Of a stretch of 64,000 bases of DNA, positions 24,201-37,400 are shown piece by piece. Source of the stretch: Mesocentrotus franciscanus (lineage: Eukaryota > Echinodermata > Echinoidea > Camarodonta > Strongylocentrotidae); NCBI GenBank assembly GCA_037976565.1, contig CP137679.1, positions 11,600,651 to 11,664,650 of the forward strand, read 5' to 3'. The position numbers and the translations under genes were made by a program. Position 1 is the stretch's first letter; the number at the start of each line of letters is the position of its first letter. The notes beneath the pieces were generated by a model, which saw nothing but the letters and a program-made list of their open reading frames with translations, made no database searches and was not told the DNA's origin.

Positions 24201-27200
24201 TCACATTTATAGATTTTGTTTGTTATTTAAGCACACAGTTAATTGACAATGACCACTCCCTTGATCAATAAGAGATAGACATGATGCCAGTTCCATTTGG
24301 AGCGTGGAAAGGAGTGTCTGAATACAGTCAAACCTGTCTATAGCGACCACCCAAGGGAAACACAAAAAGTGGTCTTTGAAGACAGGTGGTCTTTGTAGAC
24401 AGGTTTGACTGTATTCAGATGAGAAATGAGAAACCATTTTCAAGGGAAACAAAAAATGTGGTCTTTGTCGACAGGTGGTCTTTGTAGACAGGTGGTCACT
24501 AAAGCAGGTTTGACTGTATATATAATTGTATGCACATCTAGTTTGAATTTGAGGCTAAAGATTGGTTTTAGGTTGGCCTAAATATCATGGACTCTGATTG
24601 TGACTAAACCTTAAAATGTATAATTCCACCACTGAACTCCATTTTTAGTACTATTACATAGAGAATAAACTACATCATTGTCTGAGTGGTGTGCTGACAT
24701 GTACATGTACTTTCAACTCACTGTGCTATTAAATACACAGAGCTATTAAATACACAGAGCTTGTAATAGGATATGATACATAACGCCCGCTTTTAATGCA
24801 CTTGGCATATTTTTATTGACACACCCTGTACTTAGCACAGCAGCTGCCCCTGTCTCCCGTGACACCTCTGAGTCTATCCAAATCAATTTTGTATTCAATA
24901 CTAGGCCTTTTTATAGATCAATGAGTGTGTATGTACATACATCTTGATTACAATATTTTTCTTTACACACCCTGTACAATGTAGGGATTTCTATGAATAA
25001 AACACTTGTAGACAACATTCTAGGGTATACTGTGATAACCTTATTGATTATTCATAATTTTATGGCAAACCAATTTTCACTTCTGCTTTATGAAATTCAC
25101 TGTAATGTTTAGAGGAGGAGATATATTATTTCACATGTATGTTTGCTTTTGTATTATTATTTTTTTTAAAGATTTTTTAAAATGAAGTCATAACTACTTA
25201 CTACTACTTATTGTTAATGGAAGAACACATTTTTCCAGTTATTAGTTTTGTTATAAAATCAAAGCTAAGCCTGTGAACTAGACTAGCTTCTATGCCGTTG
25301 CACCTGTTCCTCCTTCCTGGCTTGGTTGGTAACCATGGCAACCATGCCTGTAGTACCAGGATTGATGAAGAGATATATGGGTTGCAAATTGATTTTATGT
25401 TTATGCACTACAATATAGGTTTTGCGATGTTTATAGGGAGCAAACCAGTGTTCAATAACTTCAGTTTGGGATCAGTTCCATCACATAGATGTTTTAGGGA
25501 GATAAGCAGTATTCAGTTTTGGGCTCAGTGGTATCAATATTTGTTATCAATATTTGTTATCAATATTTTGACTGTCATCAAAACATACATGTAGATGATT
25601 TAGTTGGTAAGTTTATATGGAGTACATTTTAAATTCAGAGAAGGTGTGCAGGTAGGTTTATGTGTAAAGTCATTCATATTTATTTATTTATTTGTTTTAT
25701 TCAAAAAGGGTTACTCTCTCAGTATTATAACTGTTTTCCTGAGAGGTCCTGTACAAAGTATAGGTTACAAATACAGAGGCAATTGAACAAAGTTTAAATA
25801 CATATCATATTATGATACAATATACTTTAGATTAGTTAATATTTGTCATAATCCTCTTTACATTCACCCAAAACGACCATGCAATCTTATGTTCTGTCTT
25901 GTTTTAGATACATGTACTATAATTTATATTTATATTTATATTGCAATATTTGAATGTTTTGTATTTTACTAAACATGCATTTCACTTTCTAAACCATCTC
26001 ATTCAGAGTATATTTTTGCAGCAATTTTGTATTCTTCTAAGTTCTAACCTCAATAATCATATACTATACAGCAATCACTATGCTCTGTAACATCCAATAC
26101 TTTTATGCTTATTTGTATTGTTTGTGTTTTGGATTATTCGTAATTGTATTTCATATTTAATTGTATTTATATCATGTCCCCTTTGCAAACCAGCCTAGTT
26201 GATGGAGTTAACAATGTTTTAAATAAATCAATCAATCAGTCAATCAAAAGTCATTGCAAAACTATAATTTTCCTTCGCAACCATACAGCTGAAGAAAGAC
26301 TGGAGAAATTACACAAGCAGCTAGCTGATGCAGATGATCAAATCACATTGGCGAACGACAGGTTGCGAGAAGCAGAGCGCAGGATGGAGAAGAAACCTGT
26401 AAGTTTATACACAAGCTTGATGTTCTCAACAATAATATGATGGTCACTGTTCATATGGTATTAAAGTCATTGTGTACCAGCCAGAATGGCACAAACACCA
26501 ACTTTTCAATTTTTGTAAGGAAATATTGTACCGGAGGTGTATCTGATCTTTGTTAACAGTGTCGATCGTGTACATAGATCTTCAGTGAAAAGTGTTCTAT
26601 AGATGTCATGAAAAACAGGTGAAACATTTAAAATGCATAAATTTAGTTCTCGAAATGCACATTCATTTTCTGCCCATCCATTTGCCTCCTTCTTGAGGGC
26701 ACTTGATGAAGTGTTCCCTCTTCTTTTACTTGTAAACTGACACATTTTTAGTCTAATTTGTTACCGGTGGTACATGCTAGTTATAACCTCTCCATATATC
26801 ATTTCTTAATCATTTCATTACAAAACTAAATAGATGTCAATAAATTTGTGCATGAATACTTTTAAGATCTTGGAATTGGCTTAGTTCACCTTCAGTGTTG
26901 TTTTTGTTTTTGTTTTGTTTTGTTGTTGTGTTTTCTCAACCTATTCCTTTTACTTGGATATGAACTATATTTTTGTTATTTAACAAAGCTTCACTGAAAT
27001 AAAGAATTGTCATTTAAAATGGGAGATTTAAAAAAAAGAAAATCCTCTATTCCTTCCAGCCTCTCGAAGAAGAGGAACGCCATCGCCTGGAGGGGTTGCT
27101 AGGTGAGCATCTTCGTTCGGTAACAGGGCTCAAGGATCGCATCACTCAACTGGAGGATGGCATGGCGACCACTCTGGATATCATAGAATCAAAGGATAGA

Positions 27201-30200
27201 GAGATGGCTGATCTCAAGAGACAGCTGGCTCTGATGGAGGAGGGCGACCCAAGACATGTAAGTCGTTGTGATGATAAAAATGTGAAAAAGTTATTAAAGA
27301 CTTGTTCATTCAGATTCATTTTCCAGCCTTTTTAGAATTAAAAGGTGTGTGATTATGATCCTACTAGTGGATATGTATGGATCACATGGTGCATGAGTCA
27401 AGTTCCTACCACAGCACTAATGTCCTTTTGGAAAGACATTACAGTTGCCACTCCCAAACCATGCGAAGTACATTTAAGCGGTACCTGATCAAATTTATTG
27501 AATTCAGTGAATGCTTGAGAACCTTGAAGAAGTTCACCTACAGGGTTGAAAAACACCTGGTTGGAACACTCCCAAGGGAGAAGGGGGTGTGCACTATTAT
27601 TTTGTACAATAGCAATTGCATCCCATCAGAATAAATACAATGACCTGTAAAACACTTAAAAATGTAATACTGAAGGGAGAGGATTGTCAGTTTCCATGTG
27701 CAGAAGGTCATAATTTCCTGACACCAGACTTGGTGGAAATATCATTAATGCTTGTACAAGTCTGCACACAGCAAACCCGTGGTCCAATCAGGAAATACCC
27801 CCCTCGTCTCTCGGAGAGTCTTAGGGTGATGTAAATGTCAGATAATGACTTTACCATACGGGCAAAAGGCACATCAATACTTAAAGCCTGTTTGTCATAA
27901 ATCTGAAATGTAATCCTGGTGATTGACAACACCTTTTATTGGGTAAACACCCGAACCGTGTCAAATATCCCATGAGAGCCCCCTTCTCTGTGTGTTTAAT
28001 CGCTATAAAAATGTGACTATTTTTATATATTACAGGGGTAATAGCAATGATTTCTTATTTCTTTACTTCAGTGAGACTGGTTTCATTTGTTCAGACCCAA
28101 ATAAAATTCCTTGTACAGTCGAACCTGCTTTAGTGACCACCTGTATAGAAAGTCCACTTGCCTATAAAGACTGCATTTTTTGTCTCCCTTAAAAAGTAGA
28201 GTTTCCCATTGAAAACTATATCAAAGGGACCTGTACATATAAAGACCACTTTTCTTGTCTCCCTTGAGCGGTCTTAAGAAACAGGTTTTACTGTAGTATC
28301 ACAATGTATCGTTCTTTTCCTAGGCTGAACTGCAGGCCCAGCTGGCTGACAGGGAACTCCAAGCCGCTCAGGTAGCCAGGAACTATGCCAACCTCCAGCA
28401 CGATCTAGATAACACCCTGGGTAGGCTCACTGCAGAGATGGACAGGGTGAAAAGTGTAGAACAACAACTAGCAGATGGTAAGGTTTAATTCCTTCACTAA
28501 TTTAACCATTGAGGCGCGATGGCTCAGTGGTAGAGCAGTGGTCTCGTAACCGGGAGGTCCCGGGTTCGAAACCAGTTCGATGCGCTAGTGCCCTTTGGTA
28601 AGGCATCAATCCTCAATACCAAGTCCCTCAGAGAGGAAGCAAAACCGTCGGCCCCCTGGTGCTTTATTTAATACTTACAGTACAAGCAAACACATGCTCT
28701 CTTAGTAGTCAAGTCAAAAAACAAAAACAAAAAAACATTCATGTAGTAGTGTAGTAGACTTTATTGGATAACTTGTTTAGCACAGGGCTAATCTTCCACA
28801 AGGTCCATCTGGGTGTGCAGGTGGACCACTACACTGGGGTTTCCCCCTACTCTTATACGAATAGTTCAGTGGGTTCTTAACGTGAAAAGGTGGTGACTCT
28901 CCTCTACACGGGGCCTCCATTTAACGTCCTATCCGAGGGATGGATGTACATGTATGTAGTTCATGTATGCATTCATTTGCTCATTCATTCATTCATTTGT
29001 ATATTTATTCATTTTATCTATCAATTTATCCATTTACCATTGATACATACATTCATTTATTAAGTCAATCGTTATATCACACAGTGTATGTGCATCTGCT
29101 GATACATTATGTGACTTTTCTGTTATTCATTCTAATGTGTGTACACTTATTTATCCATAAATTCATTCATGAATGAATTTTTGGTGTAATCATTATCATT
29201 TCTGAACATCATTTTACTAAAAATGACTGCAACCACCCAAAGGTCAGTGATATTAAAATCACTGAAAATGATGAACAAGAATATAGTGAGCAATTTACAA
29301 TGAGGCTCATGAATACTGTAAAAGATCTCTGGTAAAAATATGAATAATAAAATACTAAATTTCATTATTGCTCTGCCAAAATCTCAATTATAGTGTAGCA
29401 AATCCAAATAGATATGTAAGAAAAGGTTTTTTTTTAAATGTTTTATACTCATGGGAATCAAATCTTCATTTTCAGGACAAGCCGATCTGAACGACGAGCT
29501 TCGTAACGAGCTGCAGAGCATTGTGGGAGGTCTGACCAACTACCTGAACCAGGTCAAAGGTCAGGTCGTGGAGCAGCAGAGGGAGAATGCCCGGCTCCAG
29601 CAGGAGAGAGAGGAGCTGTTAGCGAGACTGAAGGAGGCAGAGAGGAGAAGAAAAGAAGAGGGACAGAAAGAAGTGGATGCACTGGAAAAGGTACTCTATC
29701 ATTTGTGTTACCTCCCTGAAATGCCGTCTAATTAGGTCTAATAACCATTTGATGATTATTATTATTTATGATTAAATGATCATTAGACCATATGGATAGT
29801 AGACAAATGGGCATTAGACAAACTGGAAATTAGACTAAATGAGCAATAGACCAAATGGGTAATAGACTTATTGGAGATTACACCAAATGGTCATTAGACC
29901 AAATGATAATTAGTCACAAAGTTAGACCATGTGGATAGTAGACGGGCTAGGTGTAGACCATATGGGAATAGACCAATTGGGTAGTAGACGAACTGGTTGT
30001 AGACCAAACGGCAATAAACCATTCTATCTATCTCATCTTGTGCCACACTACAAGGTCGGAACTGAAACATTGCCAGTGGATGTACTATAATTCTAGAAAT
30101 ATATACATGTACATGTTTTTGCTTTTTTGGGGGGTGGTTACCTGTCTATGACTACATCTTCAGTACACATTTCAATTCGTGCTTTGTCTAAATTGTTACC

Positions 30201-33200
30201 AGTGATACATGCTAGTTATAACTTCTCCATATATCATTACATTGTCCTTTCATTACAAAACTAAAAAGATGACAAAGATGACAAAAATTCATTTGAATAT
30301 GCCCTCTGCTGGGCATATGACAGTCTCTCCAATAGGTGTTCTCACTGTTCTGTCTAGTTTCCATATTTCAATCTTCTTTGCAAGAATTCAGATGAGATTT
30401 AATTTATGTCACCAAACATAATATTCATGTTTTCTTTGAGAGTGTACAGCTGTAAAATACTGCATATTTTATGATATATTTTTAGAAATAATGACAATAT
30501 GTCACACTTTTCACAGTTTTCGAATTATGTAATTTATGTACAATGGCTATGTTATGGTTCTTCTAACCTCTACCAATTAATTCATTTACTTGTGATCACT
30601 TTGGTTTCTTTAAAAAAAAAAATCTTTGTTGATTCTTTTCTTGATGACCACAAGCTGGCGCTGTGGTGGTCCCAGATGGTAGGCATGTGTTTTTTGCAGT
30701 TTACATTTATTTTGAAGTACATTCTATTCAGAAAATTTCTCTTCAACACCTGAAGATATCTTGATTATTTTGCTTCTTTCTATCTTTCACACTTTCATTT
30801 TTCTGAGTTGAAGATGTCTTGATCCCCCCTCCTCCTATTTCTCACACATTTTCTCTGCTGGTAAAATTCACAAGCACCCATCTTTGGGTTTACCTCTGGG
30901 AGCACAGCTTACCTTTATATCTAGACCAGCCTTCTTGTACCACTTCAAGAGTTGTAGTTGGTATTCGGCCGTTGCAGGTGCTTTCTGAAGTGGGTTTGTG
31001 TCATGGGAAGACTGGATTGTATTGTTTCTAGAATTTCTCACCCCCAAAAAAAAGGGATACTAGTTTTATGTTAGAGGCAAGCAAAATACTCAAAGCTCTC
31101 CTGAGTCTACTTCTCCAACAGGTGTAATTGATGGTAAAATACACACCATATATACCACATTGATCCAACATTTTCAGTGGTTCATTTCCTCAAAGACACA
31201 CCTGTATGATCATGGCTTGGGTTGCAACTGAAATTTTAGTTGGATTTAGGGTTAAAGTTAGGTATGGTGTTAGATGTGGTGTTTGTGCTGAGTCCGGGTT
31301 GAAGCAATGAATTCCATTAGTGAGTAAACAAATATATTTAACAAATTAAATTTTTTAGATACCATAAACCATGGGTCATACACTAAACATATTGGAAAAC
31401 ATAAGGGTGCTTATAGTTTTGAATTGAGTGTACATGTACCTGCAATTGATAATGGGAGATTTCACACAGATTCTGTATTAAAGCACTGTATGATGTACAT
31501 TGTAAATACCCCATCTCATCACAGAAACTGAGGGATGCAGAAGACGCCAAGCAGGACATTGAGGCTGAGAATCTGGCTCTGAAGGAATCGCAGAGAGGGA
31601 TGAACCAACCAGACCCTGAGAAGGATGCAAGGCTGAAAGCTGCCATAGAAGAGGCCGGTAAACTGAAGAATGCCCTGAGGAGACAGCAGAGGGAGGCTGA
31701 GGTGAGAAAGGGTTGCCGTGGTGATTTTGACAATAAAATAACGACATTGATGATGTTAATGCTTATTGTGGTGATGATCATGAAAACGGTGATGATGGTG
31801 ATGATGATGAGGAGGAGGAGTTGTAGTAATTGTAGGAGGAGGATATTGGTAGGAGTGATAGCGAGGTAGTGATGACAGAGTTGATAGCAGTTTAGATGAT
31901 GATGATAATACATGTTTTAGTTTTGGTGGTTTTGGAAATAAAAATGCTCTGTATTGGTGGTGAAAATCATTCTGATTCCGGAATGATGTAAAGAGATAAA
32001 AGACATATACATGTATTTATTTGAACGGAGGTGAGAGTTGTAATATGGTGATGGTAAGTATGATTATAATGTTAACGATTCAGTCTGTGCATACATGTAG
32101 CTAAGTGTTTGGCTTTTGATAAAATCTTTAATCTGCCACCAGTCAACCCATTTGACATTGTTTTTTATAAAGGCTGACAAGGAGGAATTAGAGCAGGAGT
32201 TAGAAGCTAGACGCAGTGAGCTGGAGAGGGCAGCAGACCAGGCCAGACAAGCCAAGGGTAACCAAGCAGAGGCTCGGGATACACACGTAGCCAAACAGCT
32301 AGCTGATGCACAGGTACAGTTGGCGAGCAAAATCTTACCGTGCAATATGATGATTGATGATTGTTTTACCTGACTGCTAAGAAAGCATGTGTATGCTTGT
32401 AAGTAAGCAAACTGAGGACTGACTGCTTTAAAAACCTGGGACCTCCCAGTTACGAGGCCACTGCTCTACCACTGAGCCATTACACCTCCTTCATATAGAT
32501 ATTCTTTAATTGCAAATGGCTAGGTGGAGTTGTTGCTGTCAGGTTATAAGTAAGAAACCAGTTCAGTCCCATAACCCCCCCCCCCCTTCTCTTTCTTGCT
32601 TCTTTTTTTTGCAAATATACCTGTAACATCCTACATGTATACTTTTGTTTATTTAAATCTAGGATATTCAAGTGGTCATAACAAGAAAAGAATGACACAT
32701 ATTCTTTCTGTTAATACATCCTTTAGAATCATATTGGTCCCATTTTCATCTAGAATATTCAAATGGTCGTAACAAGAAAGAATGATGTATTTTCTTTCTG
32801 CTTGATACATTCGTTAGAATTGTATTGGTCCTGTTTTCAGTCATTCAATATCTTAACTGGTTAACTGGACCTTTTTTGGTGATTATTGCTTCACTTGAAG
32901 CCTTAGGATCACTCTGTAAATGATCATATTTGTATCACATTTGTATCCCATTTCTCAATGATTATGATGCATGAGTTGAATGGTGAAAGTGATAGGTTTA
33001 TTAATGGATGTTAACTATAACTCACTTCAATTTGAACTTATTCATAACAGAAGGCCAACCAAGCGCTGAAGAACCGTCTCCGCGACCAGCAAGCCCAGTA
33101 CGACGACCTCCTCAACTCCTCTCTCCACCCTGAAGATGTAGCTCAGCGTATCAACCACGCCGGTGATGCCATGGCAACAGGGCGGGTGGAGGATGAGAGT

Positions 33201-34461
33201 CTGGTAGGACCTCAGGGAGAGGGCGATATAGTAGGAGAATCTCTGTCAGGGTTGCAGGGTCAGGTGGCGGGGAGGATGAGGCAGGTGCAGCAGGAGGCGG
33301 AGAGGGCCAAGCGATACCAGCAAAAGGTAGGATTCTTTCGTACATTTCAGGGATTATTATTATAGGGAAAGTCCAACGTCTGTAAGATGTTGGGTCGTGT
33401 TAGAGCAGAAATAATGAGAAACAGATTGAGCAGGATTGGGAGCAATTGGTTGGTTTGTAATTAACTGGGACTTGAATGTTTGAAGAAAACTAAGGTCACT
33501 AAATCTGTGTGATTGTGATATTTGCTGCAAATTAAGGTGATGAATTTGGTAAAGGATATACATGTACAAAAACAGAAATATCGCTCATCTATTCATTTTG
33601 AGGGAGATGGTAATTGGCATTATTCTGAAAATGTTAAGGCCTTGTTCACATATAACACAGGAAACTATTGAAAAAGGGAGGAAAAAAGAAAGATGCTGCA
33701 AAGATACTATATTGTGCAGTGTGAAATGAATATACATAGGGGCCTATGTTGTATGCAGCTAGATTTTTTTGTTCACTCCAACTCGCCGTTCATTTACACA
33801 GAAAAGATTTTTATTTTGCTGCAGCAGCAGCTTTTGTAGGCATTTTACCTTGACATGTATGAATGAGGCCTAATGATGTTGTGATTTTTTTCAACAGGCG
33901 GAGGGTGAAGCCAAGTCTCTGAGACATCAGCTCGAACAGATGCAAGCAAGGTTGCGAGATATGGCAGCAAGAGATCAGGACCCAGCCAAGGTTAGCTTAG
34001 AACATCTTATAGTCATTATTAGACTTATGTTTGATGTGGCATGTACATGCACATGTTACATGCAAATTAGGTGCAAGTTTCAAAAATTAGCCAGTACGTA
34101 AGTAGTAAAATAATGCTGATTGAAAGATATAGCGCCTACCTCGTTCAAATATGACGCAGGAAAGCCGCAGCGTGTTTTTTTAAATGATGATATCAAATGT
34201 AATCTCTTCACATTTCTGTTTTAGTAGAGCTAATTGGATACCCACAGGACCTTTGTTGTACCCAGTGACCATTCATTTACACAGAAAGCGTAGGGTTTTT
34301 ATTACAGCGGTTTACCACAACATGTCTGAAGGAGCCTTTAGAGAGAGGAGAGAGAGAGGGAGAGAGATGGGGAAGGAAAGGATGATGAATGGTATATTGT
34401 GTATGCTAATTTGCCTGACCTATGCAAATTTGTGTTTGGGTAAGGGTCCTGATTGAAAGGT

Positions 34462-34493
<32 letters not shown>

Positions 34494-37400
34494 GGGGAGA
34501 AGAGAGGGACCGGGGAATCTGAATGAGAGGAATGATAAATGATATGTTATCTATGCTAATTTGTATTATCTATTTGATGTTGTGTTTCAGGGTAAGGATG
34601 CTGATTGGGAGGACGACGAGGAGGAGATGGAGAGGATGAGGGATGAGGTTGGGAGGTTGAGACAACAGCTCCAACAAGCCAAGAACCAGCAGGTGATTAT
34701 GCAATGCTTTATTTCATTTCAGATTGTAATGCTTTTATTATTAAGTATTTGGCATCCCCTGTGCGAGGGAGGCGAAAAGCGCACTAAATCACTGTAACAC
34801 TCGGATCTCTCCTCCTGGTATGACTGAATGGGGATGTGCAGGTGGACCACTACATCAGGGTTCCCCCTACACGGAGCCTCCATTTTAACATTCTATCCGA
34901 GGTACAGAGTTTTTTCCACTCAACATAGCCTGCATCTATGAAACAGGGGAGGGGCATGTTAACACACAACATAGGCTTCAGTTATCCTCCTGGGTTGGAA
35001 TGGAACCCAAGTTCTTTGGTTCGACAGGCAGACGCTTTACCGACTGAGCCAACTCGCCTCCTTACTTACTTTCTAGCAGGAAAAATAAATTGTGAATGAT
35101 TATGACCCAGGCAAACTTTCTCGAAAACATACCAATGTTTAAACTTTCCTACACATTCTAAGGGCTCATTTGGGGGCAATAACCTATATGTACATGTAGA
35201 AGTATAATCTATATTATCAATGACATTTTGTGATGTGGAATTGTTGAAGCTTGTGATGCAGTTGTGAACAATGTTGCCATGGTACCTCAAACTCAGATAA
35301 TAGCTTAGTTAAAGCTAATCTCTAGTTCTGATAAAGTCTCCTTGAAGAAGAAAAAAAGAGTCATCCCATATTATTCAGTAATCACATATTTTTATTTCAT
35401 TTTTTAAAGGTATAGGTCACCTTTAGCCCAGTCAATATGGTTTGAAACATTGTTCCAGTAACAATTTTATGTATTTTCTGCAATATTTTTGTTCTTATTC
35501 CTAGCCCCCACCCAGACCCCCTCCTCAGCCCCCTGCCGTAATGACCCAGGTAGACTCTGGGAGTGCACCCCCCGGGATCGACCCCAGGGTCAGGGACCAG
35601 ATGCAGAGGTTGCAGGGTGATGTGGCCAATTTGAGGAACCAGCTCCAGAACAAGGACAGAATGGCTGCACAGCAGGTATATAGAATTTACAGTTATTCTG
35701 CTCTGTTTAAAAATTATCTTGAGTTATTGTACCGGTCAAATATGAATTTAAACCGATCCCAACACAATTATCACAAAATATATTGATGTATAATTACATA
35801 GAATGCCAGGGCATGTTTGTCAGCTACTTGCAATGTTGTCCCACGCGTACATATCTATGTTGGCTGTTTTCAGGGTATGCAGCTTTCACAAAGTTTATGT
35901 TCCTTTTGTTAAAATTTTGCTCTGATAACTTTAACTCAATTTAAAAGTGCTTGCATGTTTTAGGAGTGTTTTTTCACAAATGTATTCTTAATATGAAACT
36001 TCACTGTGAACAGGTTTCCATCCACATTTGCTAATTGAGAGGATATTATTTTTATTGTGGAAAGCTTGCAGATGCTGAGAATGACATAATTCAGCTCCAG
36101 GCGGAACTCCGTAAGAGGGAGCAGGAGGCTAGGGCAGGAGAACGGAGCAAGAAAAAGGCTCAGGATAGAGAAGCAAGAGAGGCAGAGCTGAGACACGCTT
36201 CAGCTATGGCACAGGTCAGTCCTTATTTAATAAACCATGACAGCAGGAAAACTATCTCTTCTTCCGTAAAATTCCCCAAGACACCACCCCTCCTATTTAC
36301 AAATAATCCCTTAGAAACTTTACAAAAATACCCCTGTGATAACCACACATTACCTAAGGATTTAGGGGTTAGTAGTTTCAGTGTTTTGGGGTAATTTTCT
36401 AAGTTAATGTGCTGAGAGGATAGTTGTTTGGGTGGGATGGGGTGATGTGACTCTTAGGATAGTGTAAAATCTTCATAAGTTTGTGGTTCAGTTACTCCCA
36501 GAGCCAAAGTCCAAGTTACGTCTTCTTATGATACCACTAGGAACCCGAGTTCAGAAGAGGTGTTGTAGCTGAGTGGGTTTTAAACATTTACTGGAGATTC
36601 AAGCCAGTCCATCTTGATATGTGATGCGGTTACCAGAAATTACATGTAGCTTTAACAGAGCTGTCAACCATTACGTTTTTCCTGGAATCAATCCCGATTT
36701 TTTTCTAAAAATTACGGTAGTATGTTTTTTCTACACAAAGTACTTTTTTTGGTTGCACATACCACACGTCGACCAAATGCCCTAAAATGTTGATCACTAC
36801 TTCAATAGAAAACTTCAATAGAGATTTATGATATACAAATAGTAAACGAAAAAGGAAAAGTGAAAGGCATAAATATTCTCAAAAATAATGAAACGCTGAT
36901 AATACCAAAAAATCAACAACAAAAAACTACCTACTTGTAAATTAACTTTAGGTCCTAATATGCAAATACCAGCATGAGGAATGGACATTTCTGCATTGGA
37001 AGTGTGTCGCACGTGGTTGTAAGTTTCGTTTTAATGAATTCCTTTTTTTGGTTGCACAAGGTTGGCAGCTCTGCTTTAACCACATGATGGAAAAAAAATG
37101 AAATATGAAGATGATTTATTGTTCTGTAAGGGCAACTACAATGGAGGGCTATTATGGAATAAAAGGTATGGCTCAGTTAGCGAGAGAGAAGAAGAACAAG
37201 GCAGTATCCAGATTTATCTCATCCACCTGTGACCAAATTACGTGAATGTCAGAAATGAGCATCGCTAACCAAGTTGGGTTGCTCTTTGGTTGTATGCAAG
37301 TTCCTAGTCATAGAGAGTCTTGTGGGTAAAAAACGTACATTTAACCTAAAATGATCTAACCCATGTTTGATCATAATGTGGTAAATGGTTGCCGAATTCT

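Noticed and set aside
28511..28585. Possible tRNA-Thr(CGT) gene
   Set aside because: The A and B boxes are good, but the 5' and 3' ends do not form an acceptor stem, and the same unit with the same body recurs twice on the minus strand. It is a SINE head.
29757..30022. Regularly spaced repeats suggesting a CRISPR-like array
   Set aside because: The repeats are imperfect, the spacers are not unique, and the context is a eukaryotic intron. It is a minisatellite.
31383..31913. Long minus-strand frame opposite centriolin exon 12
   Set aside because: It is the complement of a real exon and a microsatellite. Codon content reflects the coding strand.
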